A stretch of 64,000 nucleotides of DNA from CAG-411 sp050875145 (GTDB lineage Bacteria; Bacillota; Clostridia; Lachnospirales; Lachnospiraceae), in NCBI GenBank assembly GCA_050875145.1, contig JBNMLH010000001.1, positions 1-64,000 on the forward strand, in the 5' to 3' direction. Both the position numbers and the translations under genes were made by a program. The notes under the pieces were generated by a model. That model ran no database searches. It saw only the letters and a program-made list of their open reading frames with translations, and was not told the DNA's origin. The stretch's first letter is position 1. The number at the start of each line of letters is the position of its first letter. This document shows positions 46,067 to 54,485 of the stretch, one piece after another.

Positions 46067-48196
46067 TTACAAATGCAAGGTTCTTTCCGAAATTTCCTTT
46101 GTCTTACCTACATTCCAGAAATTTTCTCCCAAATATCCACAAGTTCTTCTGGTTACATTCATCTTATTCTGATCCTTGTTCCCACACTGTGGACACTCCC
46201 ATTCTAAATTATCATTAATAATGATTTCTCCATCAAAACCACATACATGACAATAGTCTGATTTTGTATTAAACTCTGCATATTGAATATTATCATAAAT
46301 AAATTTCACAACATCTTCTAACGCTTCTAGATTATTACGCATATTAGGGATTTCCACATATGAAATTGCTCCACCAGAAGAAATCACTTGGAACTGACTT
46401 TCAAATGAAAACTTGCTAAAAGCATCTATCTTCTCGCGCACATCCACATGATATGAGTTTGTATAATATCCTTTATCTGTAATATCAGGAATAATTCCAA
46501 ACTTTTCTGCATCAATACGTGCAAAGCGATAACACAAGGATTCTGCAGGTGTTCCATATAATGCAAACGCAATTCCTGTGGATTCTTTCCAATCATCTGT
46601 AGCACGACGTAATCGCTCCATCACACGTCTGGCAAATTCAATTCCGCCCGGCTCTGTATGACTATGACCAGTCATAATCTTTGTCACCTCGTAAAGGCCG
46701 ATATATCCCAAAGATAAGGTAGAATAGCCACCATGTAACAGTTTATCAATTGTCTCGCCTTTTTTCAGTCGCGCAATCGCACCATACTGCCAATGAATTG
46801 GGCTTACATCTGACAAAGTACCTTCCAACGCTTTATGTCTGCACAATAATGCTTCAAAACATAACGATAAACGAACCTCTAATAATCTCCAAAATTCTTC
46901 TTCATTTCCAGCCGCAAGAATACCAATCTGTGGAAGATTGATGCTGACAACTCCCTGATTGAAACGACCCTCGAATTTATAATTTCCATGTTCATCCTTC
47001 CATGGAGACAAGAAGCTTCGACATCCCATTGGTCCAAATACATTTCCTTCATAATTTTCACGCATTTTTTTAGCAGAAATATAATCCGGATACATACGTT
47101 TTGCAGAACATTTTACTGCAAGTTTGGTGATATAATCATATTTGCCACCTTTCAGGCAATTATGTTCATCCAAAACATATACTAGTTTTGGGAATGCCGG
47201 GGTAACATATACTCCCTTTTCGTTCTTGATACCTTCCAAACGTTGTCGAAGAATTTCCTCAATAATCATCGCATTTTCTTCAATATATGGATCATCTTCT
47301 TCCAAATTTAAGAACAACGTAACAAATGGTGACTGTCCGTTTGTAGTCATCAATGTATTAATCTGATACTGAATTGTCTGTACACCAGATTTTAACTCAT
47401 CTTGCAATCTGTCTTCCACAAATTGTCCAATTAGTTCATCTGAAATTTTTCCTTTATATTTTTCAGTGTAATGTTTTAAGTATTTATCATGACTCTTTCT
47501 TAAATATTTTCCTAAATGTTTAATATCTACAGTTTGTCCACCATACTGACTACTTGCAACTGCAGATATAATTTGTGTCATAACTGTACAAGCAACTTGA
47601 AAACTCTTAGGTGACTCTATCAGTTTTCCATTCATAACCGTTCCATTTTCCAACATATCTCCAAGATTAATTAGGCAACAGTTAAAAATAGATTGTAAAA
47701 AATAATCTGAATCATGAAAATGTAATACACCTTCTTCATGAGCCTTGGCAATCTTCTCTGGCAAAAGCATACGCTTTGTCAAGTCTTTTGAAACCTCTCC
47801 TGCTATTAAATCTCTTTGTGTAGAAGCAATTACTGCATTTTTATTTGAATTTTCTTCCATTACATCTTTATTATTATTTCGGATCAAGCTCATAATGGAA
47901 TTATCTGTAGTATTCGATTTTCTAACCAGTTCTCTGGAATAACGATATACAATATATGTTTTTGCAAGTACAAACTTTCCTGCTGCCATAAGCTTCTGCT
48001 CAATGATATCCTGTATTTCTTCTACTTGGATTGTCTCATCTTTCATTCTGCTCTCAATGGCAGCCACAATCCCCTCAATATCCCCCATGGAGATTCTCTC
48101 TGCATCATCTACCTCTATATTTGCTTTACGAATTGCAACAATAATCTTATTTCTGTCATAATTCACTAAATTCCCATCTCGTTTGACTACCTGCAT
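46067..48196 (-). CDS. nrdD: Anaerobic (class III) ribonucleoside-triphosphate reductase
   Basis: 709 residues. An ATP-cone regulatory domain (MQVVKRDGNLVNYDRNKIIVAI) is at the N-terminus, the ten-stranded barrel core follows, and the C-terminus has a zinc site (CHVCG and CPQCG) and the glycyl-radical loop RRTCGYLGENFWN. It converts NTPs to dNTPs without oxygen and needs NrdG, encoded at 30146-30682. Its promoter overlaps a NrdR box. The start ATG has AAGGA upstream. Confidence 0.99.
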   Translation of the reverse strand: MQVVKRDGNLVNYDRNKIIVAIRKANIEVDDAERISMGDIEGIVAAIESRMKDETIQVEEIQDIIEQKLMAAGKFVLAKTYIVYRYSRELVRKSNTTDNSIMSLIRNNNKDVMEENSNKNAVIASTQRDLIAGEVSKDLTKRMLLPEKIAKAHEEGVLHFHDSDYFLQSIFNCCLINLGDMLENGTVMNGKLIESPKSFQVACTVMTQIISAVASSQYGGQTVDIKHLGKYLRKSHDKYLKHYTEKYKGKISDELIGQFVEDRLQDELKSGVQTIQYQINTLMTTNGQSPFVTLFLNLEEDDPYIEENAMIIEEILRQRLEGIKNEKGVYVTPAFPKLVYVLDEHNCLKGGKYDYITKLAVKCSAKRMYPDYISAKKMRENYEGNVFGPMGCRSFLSPWKDEHGNYKFEGRFNQGVVSINLPQIGILAAGNEEEFWRLLEVRLSLCFEALLCRHKALEGTLSDVSPIHWQYGAIARLKKGETIDKLLHGGYSTLSLGYIGLYEVTKIMTGHSHTEPGGIEFARRVMERLRRATDDWKESTGIAFALYGTPAESLCYRFARIDAEKFGIIPDITDKGYYTNSYHVDVREKIDAFSKFSFESQFQVISSGGAISYVEIPNMRNNLEALEDVVKFIYDNIQYAEFNTKSDYCHVCGFDGEIIINDNLEWECPQCGNKDQNKMNVTRRTCGYLGENFWNVGKTKEISERTLHL

Positions 48197-48235
48197 TTGT
48201 TCTCATCCTTTCCCACTAATCTAAAAACTTTCCCC

Positions 48236-48264
48236 ATTATAGCACACCACACATACATTGTCTA
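48236..48264 (-). promoter_or_regulatory. nrdD promoter
   Basis: -10 box TATAAT (48236-48241), a 17-base spacer and -35 box TAGACA (48259-48264) on the minus strand, 40 bases upstream of the nrdD start codon. The -35 box overlaps the proximal NrdR box by three bases. Confidence 0.75.
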
Positions 48265-48308
48265 CAATATCTTGTGTTGCCTTTTTTATCCAAAACAATA
48301 TCTTGTAT
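48262..48308 (-). promoter_or_regulatory. Tandem NrdR boxes upstream of nrdD
   Basis: Two similar 16-base sites lie at 48262-48277 (CTACAATATCTTGTGT) and 48293-48308 (AAACAATATCTTGTAT), each close to the NrdR consensus ACAC-A/T-ATATAT-A/T-GTGT with three mismatches. They are 15 bases apart, 31 from start to start, the three-helical-turn spacing known for NrdR repressor pairs. Overlap with the -35 box fits repression when dATP is high. Confidence 0.72.
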
Positions 48309-48545
48309 TTGTGCTTGCAATTTTTTTTTTCGTTGTTCCAATGCTATTTTCTGCTAATTTCAGCAGATTTGGCTGTTGCTCTTTTGGAAAATATTACCTT
48401 TCTTTTTTTTAGAAATTCGTTCTTTTTCACAATTGCGTTTGGGATTGCTTGTCCCAACTTTGTAAATTATTTTGAGTTATTTTTTCAGATTTTTTTCATA
48501 AATTATATAAAGCATTTTTTTATTCTTCATACGGTACAAACGTAT

Positions 48546-48573
48546 TTTACATCATAGCTGCACACACTATTAT
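48546..48573 (+). promoter_or_regulatory. Putative promoter of the small membrane protein gene
   Basis: -35 box TTTACA (48546-48551), a 16-base spacer and -10 box TATTAT (48568-48573). The divergent region 48197-48602 otherwise contains the nrdD control sites, T-rich DNA and a minor CTGCT/AGCAG hairpin near 48351. Confidence 0.4.
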
Positions 48574-48602
48574 TCATAATAAAGAAAGGAGGTTGCTTCC
48601 CA

Positions 48603-49028
48603 TTGTCAAAAACAAAAATTGTTGTACTCCAAAGAAAGGAATTGATCTATACTGGCATTCTAATCGGTCTTGGATTTCTTTTTATTCTTTTATTTGTATT
48701 CATGTTCCATGGAAAAGAAGAAAAGAAAGGAAAGGATACTGCCCAATATACTCCTGGTGTATATACGACCGAACTTTCTTTAAATGATACCCTTCTCAAT
48801 GTTCAGGTTGTCGTAGATGAAAGTCATGTAAATTCTGTTTCTTTTGAAAACATTGACGAAAGTGTATCTGCCATGTACCCATTATTGGAGCCTACCTTAA
48901 CAGATATTGAAAAGCAACTGTGCAATAATGTTGCCATTGAAAATATCTCAACGACAGAGGACAATAAATACACGCAAACACTTTTGTTAGATGCAGTAAA
49001 AAAAGCTTTGTCAAAAGCGGAAAAATAA
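48603..49028 (+). CDS. Small membrane-anchored protein, FMN_bind-like pattern
   Basis: 141 residues. One N-terminal membrane anchor (LIYTGILIGLGFLFILLFVFMF) is followed by an extracytoplasmic domain beginning YTPGVYTTELSLND, with VQVVVDESHVNSVSFENID and a final YTQTLLLDAVKKAL helix. This order resembles the FMN-binding fold found in RnfG/NqrC relatives, but the DAVSGAT flavinylation motif is absent, so covalent flavin is not expected. The start is TTG; AAAGGAGG lies 10 bases upstream. It has its own promoter candidate and terminator, so it is a monocistronic unit before the glycosyltransferases. Confidence 0.72.
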   Translation: MSKTKIVVLQRKELIYTGILIGLGFLFILLFVFMFHGKEEKKGKDTAQYTPGVYTTELSLNDTLLNVQVVVDESHVNSVSFENIDESVSAMYPLLEPTLTDIEKQLCNNVAIENISTTEDNKYTQTLLLDAVKKALSKAEK

Positions 49029-49101
49029 TCTTCTTTTCCTTGTTTTCATTTTTGACATCTCTGTCTATCCATGATACTATAAAGAAGGTTCTTTTGATTC
49101 T

Positions 49102-49130
49102 GGTACCTATTTTTAATAGGTACCTTTTTA
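49102..49130 (+). terminator. Terminator after the small membrane protein gene
   Basis: Perfect 9-base arms GGTACCTAT (49102-49110) and ATAGGTACC (49116-49124) with a 5-base loop, followed by TTTTTA. Confidence 0.88.
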
Positions 49131-49169
49131 TCTATTATCAAACAAAAATACTTAATGGAGGAAAATTCT

Positions 49170-50474
49170 ATGCTAATTAACGTAATATCATCTGTCATAA
49201 TCTGGGGATTATTTCTTGTATGTGGTATTCAAATTTTAGTTGAAAGTGGCCTCTTGCCAACCCTTTCATCTAAACTTTCTTTTCTTGGTAGAAAACAAGT
49301 CACTTATCCAACCTATCAGCCAACCAAACTTGATTTTGTAAAGATTTTCTTCTTTGCGGCAGGATTTCGTATACTGATCCTTCTATTTAGTTATCTTATG
49401 CTTTTTTTCTTCAATGCAAATGAGAATGGCTATGCATTTGGAAATGTAGTCGATCAGTGGCTTAAATGGGATGCAAATAACTATATCCGTATTGCCACCG
49501 TAGGCTATGAAGGCTATCAAACAGAAGGCATGTATTCAACTCTCGTATTTTTTCCTTTATATGCTTGGCTTATTCGCTTTTTCCTACTCTTTATTGCAAA
49601 TGAAGGAATTGCGGCATTAGCAGCTTCTTATCTTTGTTTTATTGCAGGTTGTATTTACTTGTTCGGTTTTGTATCACTGGAATACGGAAAAACCATTGCT
49701 TGGAAAACGATCATTCTGATTTCCATTTTTCCATTTTCCTTCTTTCTTGGTGGTATGATGCCTGAAAGTACCTTCTTCTTTATGAGTGCTGCTTGCTTTT
49801 ACTATATTAAGAAGCATAAATGGCCTCTCGCTGCACTTTTTGGTTTCCTTACAACACTTTCACGTATGCAGGGAATCCTTTTAATCGTACCTGCAACAAT
49901 CGAGTGGCTTGCATATTATAAACCACTTGTTCTTTTAAAAGAGAAAAAGGTAGTATCCTTTATCAAATTGTTTGCAACAAAGCTTTTGTGGATGTGTCTT
50001 ATGGTTTTTGGTCCACTTATCTATTTATGGGAAAATTACCGAGTAACGGGAGATCCTTTTAAGTTTTTAGAATATCAACAGGCAATCTGGGGTCAACATG
50101 CACAATATTTTGGAACTACAATAAAAAATATCTGGAATTTAGCTATGACAAATTCCTGCGTCGATTTTACAAAAATTGCAATTTGGATTCCGGAATTAGT
50201 TTTATTCTTTTTCACCTGTATCATTTTGATTTATGGTGTTCGTAAACACAAGCCGCAATACACCTGCTTTTTACTATTGTATTTGGTTATGAATTATATG
50301 CCAAGCTGGCTTTTAAGTGCAGGCAGATATATGACTGTTGCTTTGCCACTTTACTTTATCCTAGCAGAATTTTTAGACAAAAAACCAAAACTTTGGACTG
50401 GTGTGGTTATCATTTTTTCCATGCTTTTCACATGTTACATGTGGGCATTTTTGTGCTGGAAACAAGTATTCTAA
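49170..50474 (+). CDS. PIG-V-like membrane mannosyltransferase (GT-C)
   Basis: 434 residues with about ten membrane segments. WLKWDANNYIRIATVGYEGYQ, with LVFFPLYAWLIR after it, is the signature of bacterial homologues of GPI mannosyltransferase PIG-V: an aspartate in the first large external loop, as in other GT-C enzymes. It should transfer a sugar from a polyprenyl phosphate donor outside the membrane; donor and acceptor are unknown. The start is ATG 49170, since the upstream ATG 49155 overlaps the GGAGG that serves 49170. The next membrane glycosyltransferase gene follows 52 bases later. Confidence 0.82.
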   Translation: MLINVISSVIIWGLFLVCGIQILVESGLLPTLSSKLSFLGRKQVTYPTYQPTKLDFVKIFFFAAGFRILILLFSYLMLFFFNANENGYAFGNVVDQWLKWDANNYIRIATVGYEGYQTEGMYSTLVFFPLYAWLIRFFLLFIANEGIAALAASYLCFIAGCIYLFGFVSLEYGKTIAWKTIILISIFPFSFFLGGMMPESTFFFMSAACFYYIKKHKWPLAALFGFLTTLSRMQGILLIVPATIEWLAYYKPLVLLKEKKVVSFIKLFATKLLWMCLMVFGPLIYLWENYRVTGDPFKFLEYQQAIWGQHAQYFGTTIKNIWNLAMTNSCVDFTKIAIWIPELVLFFFTCIILIYGVRKHKPQYTCFLLLYLVMNYMPSWLLSAGRYMTVALPLYFILAEFLDKKPKLWTGVVIIFSMLFTCYMWAFLCWKQVF

Positions 50475-50526
50475 CCACCCCGCCTAATAGTTTGACATTT
50501 TTACAAATTAGAGAGGAGCATTAATC

Positions 50527-51906
50527 ATGAAATATCAACAAAAACGAATCCAGCAAACGATGGATCTTCTAGGAGTTCTACTCATTATCCTGGCAGTGCA
50601 TTTTGTTGTCGGTGCTTTTAATGGAAAATGGCCCTGGTCAGGAAATGCCTACAATTCCTATCTGCTTCAAGCAGAATCATGGCTACAGGGCAGACTGGAT
50701 TTAGGACAAAATTACGAATATTTGGAATTAGCCATTTTTAACAATAAATTCTATGTAAGTTTTCCTCCCTTCCCTTCTTATGTCTTACTTCCCTTTGCTG
50801 CAATCATGGGGAGACAAACACCAGAAGGATGGATTGCATTCTTTTCCATGCTTTTAGGTGCTTTTTATGCCTTACGCATCGCTTGGAAGTATTTAGGTTG
50901 TGGTGCCAAGGCTGTCTTTTGGACAAGCTTTTTATACATAGGAACAAATATATTATATATTACACTGGATGCCGGTGTTTGGTTCATTGCACAAAATTTT
51001 GCACTCACGTTATCTCTTATGGCAATCTTTTATGCGCTTGAAAATAAAGGTGGGTTCAGTCTGTTCTTTTGGGGATGTTCCGTTGGATGTCGCCCACTCC
51101 AGATTGTATATTTCCCAATTTTATTCTATATCTTATATAAAAATTTAAAAAAAGAAAAACCAGAACGCACTTTATTATCCATGATAAAGGAAAAATATTA
51201 TTGGGCAATTCCTGTACTGCTAATTGCCTTATCCTACATGCTTTTGAACTATGCCCGTTTTGGCAATCCGATAGAGTTTGGACATAATTATCTTCCAGAA
51301 TTTACCCGCGAAAAGAACGGACAATTCCACACAAGCTATATTGCCAATAACTTAAAAAGCCTGTTCCGCCTTCCAACAAAGGGCGAAAATGGATTACTCA
51401 ATTTTTACAAATTTGATGGAAATTGTATCTTTTTGGTAATTCCATTATTTGTATCGTATCTGATTTATTGGATCAGAAGTTGGATACAAAAGCAACAGAT
51501 TAGTTTTATTTTTACCTTTGTTCTTCCAGCAATCATCATCCTTCATATCGTAGGATTATGTGCGCACAGAACTATGGGAGGATTTCATTTCGGACATCGC
51601 TATATCAATGATGTATTGCCTTATTTATACTGGAGTATTCTTGTATTTGCAGGCAGCAAGAAAAAGAAACCAATACCAGTACCAAAAGAGGATACGATGC
51701 TAAATCTGGAAGAAAGTGATGAAACCATAGAACCAATCGTTACAGAAAACAATATAGATACCCCATCTAATGTTAGTTCTGCGGATGAGCCAGAAATTGA
51801 TGCACCACTAGCAGACTACACTTATCCACTACATATGGCATTGTGTGCATTGGGACTTGCCCTCAATGTAGTTGGTACTATTGCCGTAAATATGGGTTGG
51901 GTATAA
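50527..51906 (+). CDS. Multi-pass membrane glycosyltransferase-like protein
   Basis: 459 residues with about nine membrane segments. WPWSGNAYNSYLLQAESWLQGRLDLGQNYEYLE is the first external loop, typical of the GT39/GT-C layout with acidic residues. NYARFGNPIEFGHNYLP and GGFHFGHRYINDVLPYLYW resemble conserved loops of bacterial dolichyl-phosphate-mannose-type transferases. An acidic linker of about 60 residues is inserted before the last membrane pair. It is probably cotranscribed with the PIG-V-like gene and ends at a strong terminator. Substrates are unknown. Confidence 0.72.
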   Translation: MKYQQKRIQQTMDLLGVLLIILAVHFVVGAFNGKWPWSGNAYNSYLLQAESWLQGRLDLGQNYEYLELAIFNNKFYVSFPPFPSYVLLPFAAIMGRQTPEGWIAFFSMLLGAFYALRIAWKYLGCGAKAVFWTSFLYIGTNILYITLDAGVWFIAQNFALTLSLMAIFYALENKGGFSLFFWGCSVGCRPLQIVYFPILFYILYKNLKKEKPERTLLSMIKEKYYWAIPVLLIALSYMLLNYARFGNPIEFGHNYLPEFTREKNGQFHTSYIANNLKSLFRLPTKGENGLLNFYKFDGNCIFLVIPLFVSYLIYWIRSWIQKQQISFIFTFVLPAIIILHIVGLCAHRTMGGFHFGHRYINDVLPYLYWSILVFAGSKKKKPIPVPKEDTMLNLEESDETIEPIVTENNIDTPSNVSSADEPEIDAPLADYTYPLHMALCALGLALNVVGTIAVNMGWV

Positions 51907-51929
51907 ACTACAATAACATTTAACATATG

Positions 51930-51994
51930 AAAAAAGGATTGCCAATTTTGTGTTTTCGTTATCACTAACTATACACAATTTGGCAATCCTTTTT
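51930..51994. terminator. Bidirectional terminator between convergent genes
   Basis: A long hairpin with arms of about 22 bases (AAAAAGGATTGCCAA... from 51931 and ...TTGGCAATCCTTTTT to 51994) and a 19-base loop lies between the convergent glycosyltransferase genes. A and T tracts on both sides allow termination in both directions. Confidence 0.88.
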
Positions 51995-52052
51995 CGATTG
52001 TTATACACATTACATGTGCTTATATCCTACTATTTTCATTTTCTATTTTTTC

Positions 52053-54209
52053 TTATTTAATCTTATATAGCTGCACATCATTCTGACTAAATACACACTC
52101 ACCCATAGATTGGATAGAAGCCTCATCTACGCTAAAAGAACTTCTCTCATCTGGTCCAATTAAAACATAAGAAACATTATATTCATCAAATAAATTCTGG
52201 CACTGAAGCGGTGTTGTGTACATTTGTCCAACCTGTGCTTCTCTTTCCTGATAATTCAATCCATGATAATACAAAAAGGTTCCTGCACCACACACAATAT
52301 TTCTTCCTGTTAAGGATGCTACTGCGTTGTTATGTCTGCAATTCGTCAAAATAACCGCGTCTTCTTTTACATTTTTCTCAATATAGTCACATAAAGAAAC
52401 TTGATCTGCACTATACAGTTCATATTCTTCTCCAGAAACATACTCTCTTCCCATAGTCAGGATACCAGATGTTGTACAAACTGCAATTACAACAATTGCA
52501 CAGCAAATTGCTCCGAGCTTTTTATAGCTATAAATATGCTTAAAAATGTCTACAAGGAAATCTGCACATAAGAACAGAAGTAACATATATCCTACATAAA
52601 GAAGCTTATTGTTGTCGTATACATTTGGCTGAAATACCATAAATTCAGCAATCGACCAGATAAGCAACGCTGGTGCTGCCATAAAGAATTTACGCTTTTT
52701 CGCATAAATTAACGCTGGTATAGCAACCAAAGCAGTTAAACCGATATTTTTAATATAAAACCAAATATATTGATCCTGCTCATTTGCCCAGTTAAACGAT
52801 CCGCGAAGGGATTCTCCACTTCCTACCTGTTGGAATGTCCAATTAAAGAGCTGTGGCAATGCAAGAACAAGTACAATACACAACAACACTCCCCAAGTTT
52901 GAAATAATTCTTTCCATTTTCCCTGTTTGCAAACTTTGTAGAGATAATACACAATCACAACTACTGCAACCAGTACAATCAAACCAACCATAGCAAAACC
53001 AGTCTTTTTTATATGATTCTTAAATGGTGTACATATTTGAAGCAAACTCATCAACACAAGACCACCAGGGACTAAATACTTGGCAATTCGATTCTGTGGC
53101 TCCATATTTCCGCCTGCCATCTCATACATATAACCAGTAACCCATACAACACAAACCATAGCTAATGCTAGGAAGGAGTGGGTATGTATAAGTGGAAGTG
53201 CGCCTCCAAATACAGCAACTAATACAAAATATCTTACCTTCTTCTCTTCCATCGCCCTATACAATAACGCTAATGTTCCAAATAAAACTGCCCAACCAAA
53301 CAAGGTAGCTCTTTGTGGCAGTAACATATCCACAATCACATTGGACCAACGTACGTTATTATCCACCAAGTTCGTTGGTGTTGTATAGAAGCCTGAAAAA
53401 ATACGAGTAAAATTTTCTTTGTTATTCATAACCATATCAAAAAAGTAGATAAATCCAAAACCACCATTAAAAAAGAAGCAAACCCAAGCTACCAATGATT
53501 TTATTTTATCTTTTAAAACAATTTTTCCTAAACAATAAAATCCCAAAAATACTTGCAAAATTGCAATTAACATTGGAAGTATATATGCAATTCGTAAAGA
53601 ACTTCCAAACACATATACACTGGAAGAAATACTATCACACAAAAATGGATATGCAAGCTTTACTCCCGGCAAAATAGAATAATCCGGTGGAAAATTTTTC
53701 TGATTTGCAATACTTGTTATAAATCCAAGATGCATATTCATATCACCGTATGTACATTGTCCTGTTCGGATTTCTCCATTACTACCCGATACAATTGTAT
53801 GGGACATTAAAAGCAAAATAAAAAACAAAAAGGTTACTCCCATCAAAATCCAATACACAGGAGCTTCTTTTATTTCAAGAACAAAGGCTTTAATACTAGC
53901 AGAAACACCGTCACCCTTTTGATTCTCTCCAAAAACAACCTGCTTTGGTTTCTTTAAAAACATAACAACCACAAACAGCAAAATAAAAATTCCAAGTCCT
54001 ACACAATGACTCAACACTGTGAAGCCCATAACAAGAGATGTCAGTGTTGGTAACCAATGTAATGCTACACTTCCTGTAATACTTCCTATCAGTAATTGAA
54101 ACTCTTTTCGCTCCTTTTTCAGGAATAATCCTGCAAATAAAACACCTAAAATCTGATACAGGAAAAAGTAGCTAATCCCGACCACATTTCCTATCATCGA
54201 ACCTTCCAT
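52053..54209 (-). CDS. Large multi-pass membrane protein, GT-C glycosyltransferase-like
   Basis: 718 residues with about 15 hydrophobic segments and a soluble extracytoplasmic C-terminal domain of about 150 residues. The loop RTGQCTYGDMNMHLGFITSI, with PPDYSILPGVKLAYPFL after it, resembles the external substrate loop of polyprenyl-phosphate-dependent GT-C enzymes (DUF2298/DUF6541-like). The C-terminal part (VILTNCRHNNAVASLTGRN, YNVSYVLIGPDERSS) is like the periplasmic domain of YfhO/arabinosyltransferase-type proteins. It is encoded convergently to two other membrane glycosyltransferases. GGAGG 7 bases upstream fixes the start. The substrate is unknown. Confidence 0.7.
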   Translation of the reverse strand: MEGSMIGNVVGISYFFLYQILGVLFAGLFLKKERKEFQLLIGSITGSVALHWLPTLTSLVMGFTVLSHCVGLGIFILLFVVVMFLKKPKQVVFGENQKGDGVSASIKAFVLEIKEAPVYWILMGVTFLFFILLLMSHTIVSGSNGEIRTGQCTYGDMNMHLGFITSIANQKNFPPDYSILPGVKLAYPFLCDSISSSVYVFGSSLRIAYILPMLIAILQVFLGFYCLGKIVLKDKIKSLVAWVCFFFNGGFGFIYFFDMVMNNKENFTRIFSGFYTTPTNLVDNNVRWSNVIVDMLLPQRATLFGWAVLFGTLALLYRAMEEKKVRYFVLVAVFGGALPLIHTHSFLALAMVCVVWVTGYMYEMAGGNMEPQNRIAKYLVPGGLVLMSLLQICTPFKNHIKKTGFAMVGLIVLVAVVVIVYYLYKVCKQGKWKELFQTWGVLLCIVLVLALPQLFNWTFQQVGSGESLRGSFNWANEQDQYIWFYIKNIGLTALVAIPALIYAKKRKFFMAAPALLIWSIAEFMVFQPNVYDNNKLLYVGYMLLLFLCADFLVDIFKHIYSYKKLGAICCAIVVIAVCTTSGILTMGREYVSGEEYELYSADQVSLCDYIEKNVKEDAVILTNCRHNNAVASLTGRNIVCGAGTFLYYHGLNYQEREAQVGQMYTTPLQCQNLFDEYNVSYVLIGPDERSSFSVDEASIQSMGECVFSQNDVQLYKIK

Positions 54210-54381
54210 TTTACATCCTCCATTCTTTTTCTGTTACGCTTTTATGTATCAAATTTTTATTTAATCGCATATCATATGTACCTGTTTCTACGAAACTTTC
54301 ACCGCAAAACTACATATTTATGCATTGTAACTATAGTATACACAAGTATGCTGAATTTTTCTACAAAATGGAAGTATTTTG

Positions 54382-54410
54382 TTTACCTATTTTATTTTTT
54401 ATGATAAAAT
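54382..54410 (+). promoter_or_regulatory. Putative promoter of the GGDEF gene
   Basis: -35 box TTTACC (54382-54387), a 17-base spacer and -10 box TAAAAT (54405-54410), 75 bases before the start codon. The divergent region 54210-54485 otherwise shows only A/T-rich DNA. Confidence 0.5.
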
Positions 54411-54485
54411 AGAAAAAGTCATATGGAAAATTATGTATTTTATTGCGCATATTCACAATAATGCAAATAGAGGGGGTTTCGGTTT

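Noticed and set aside
46067..48196. Possible recoding or inactivation of NrdD
   Set aside because: The frame is intact, the zinc cysteines and the glycyl-radical loop are present, and the length is normal.
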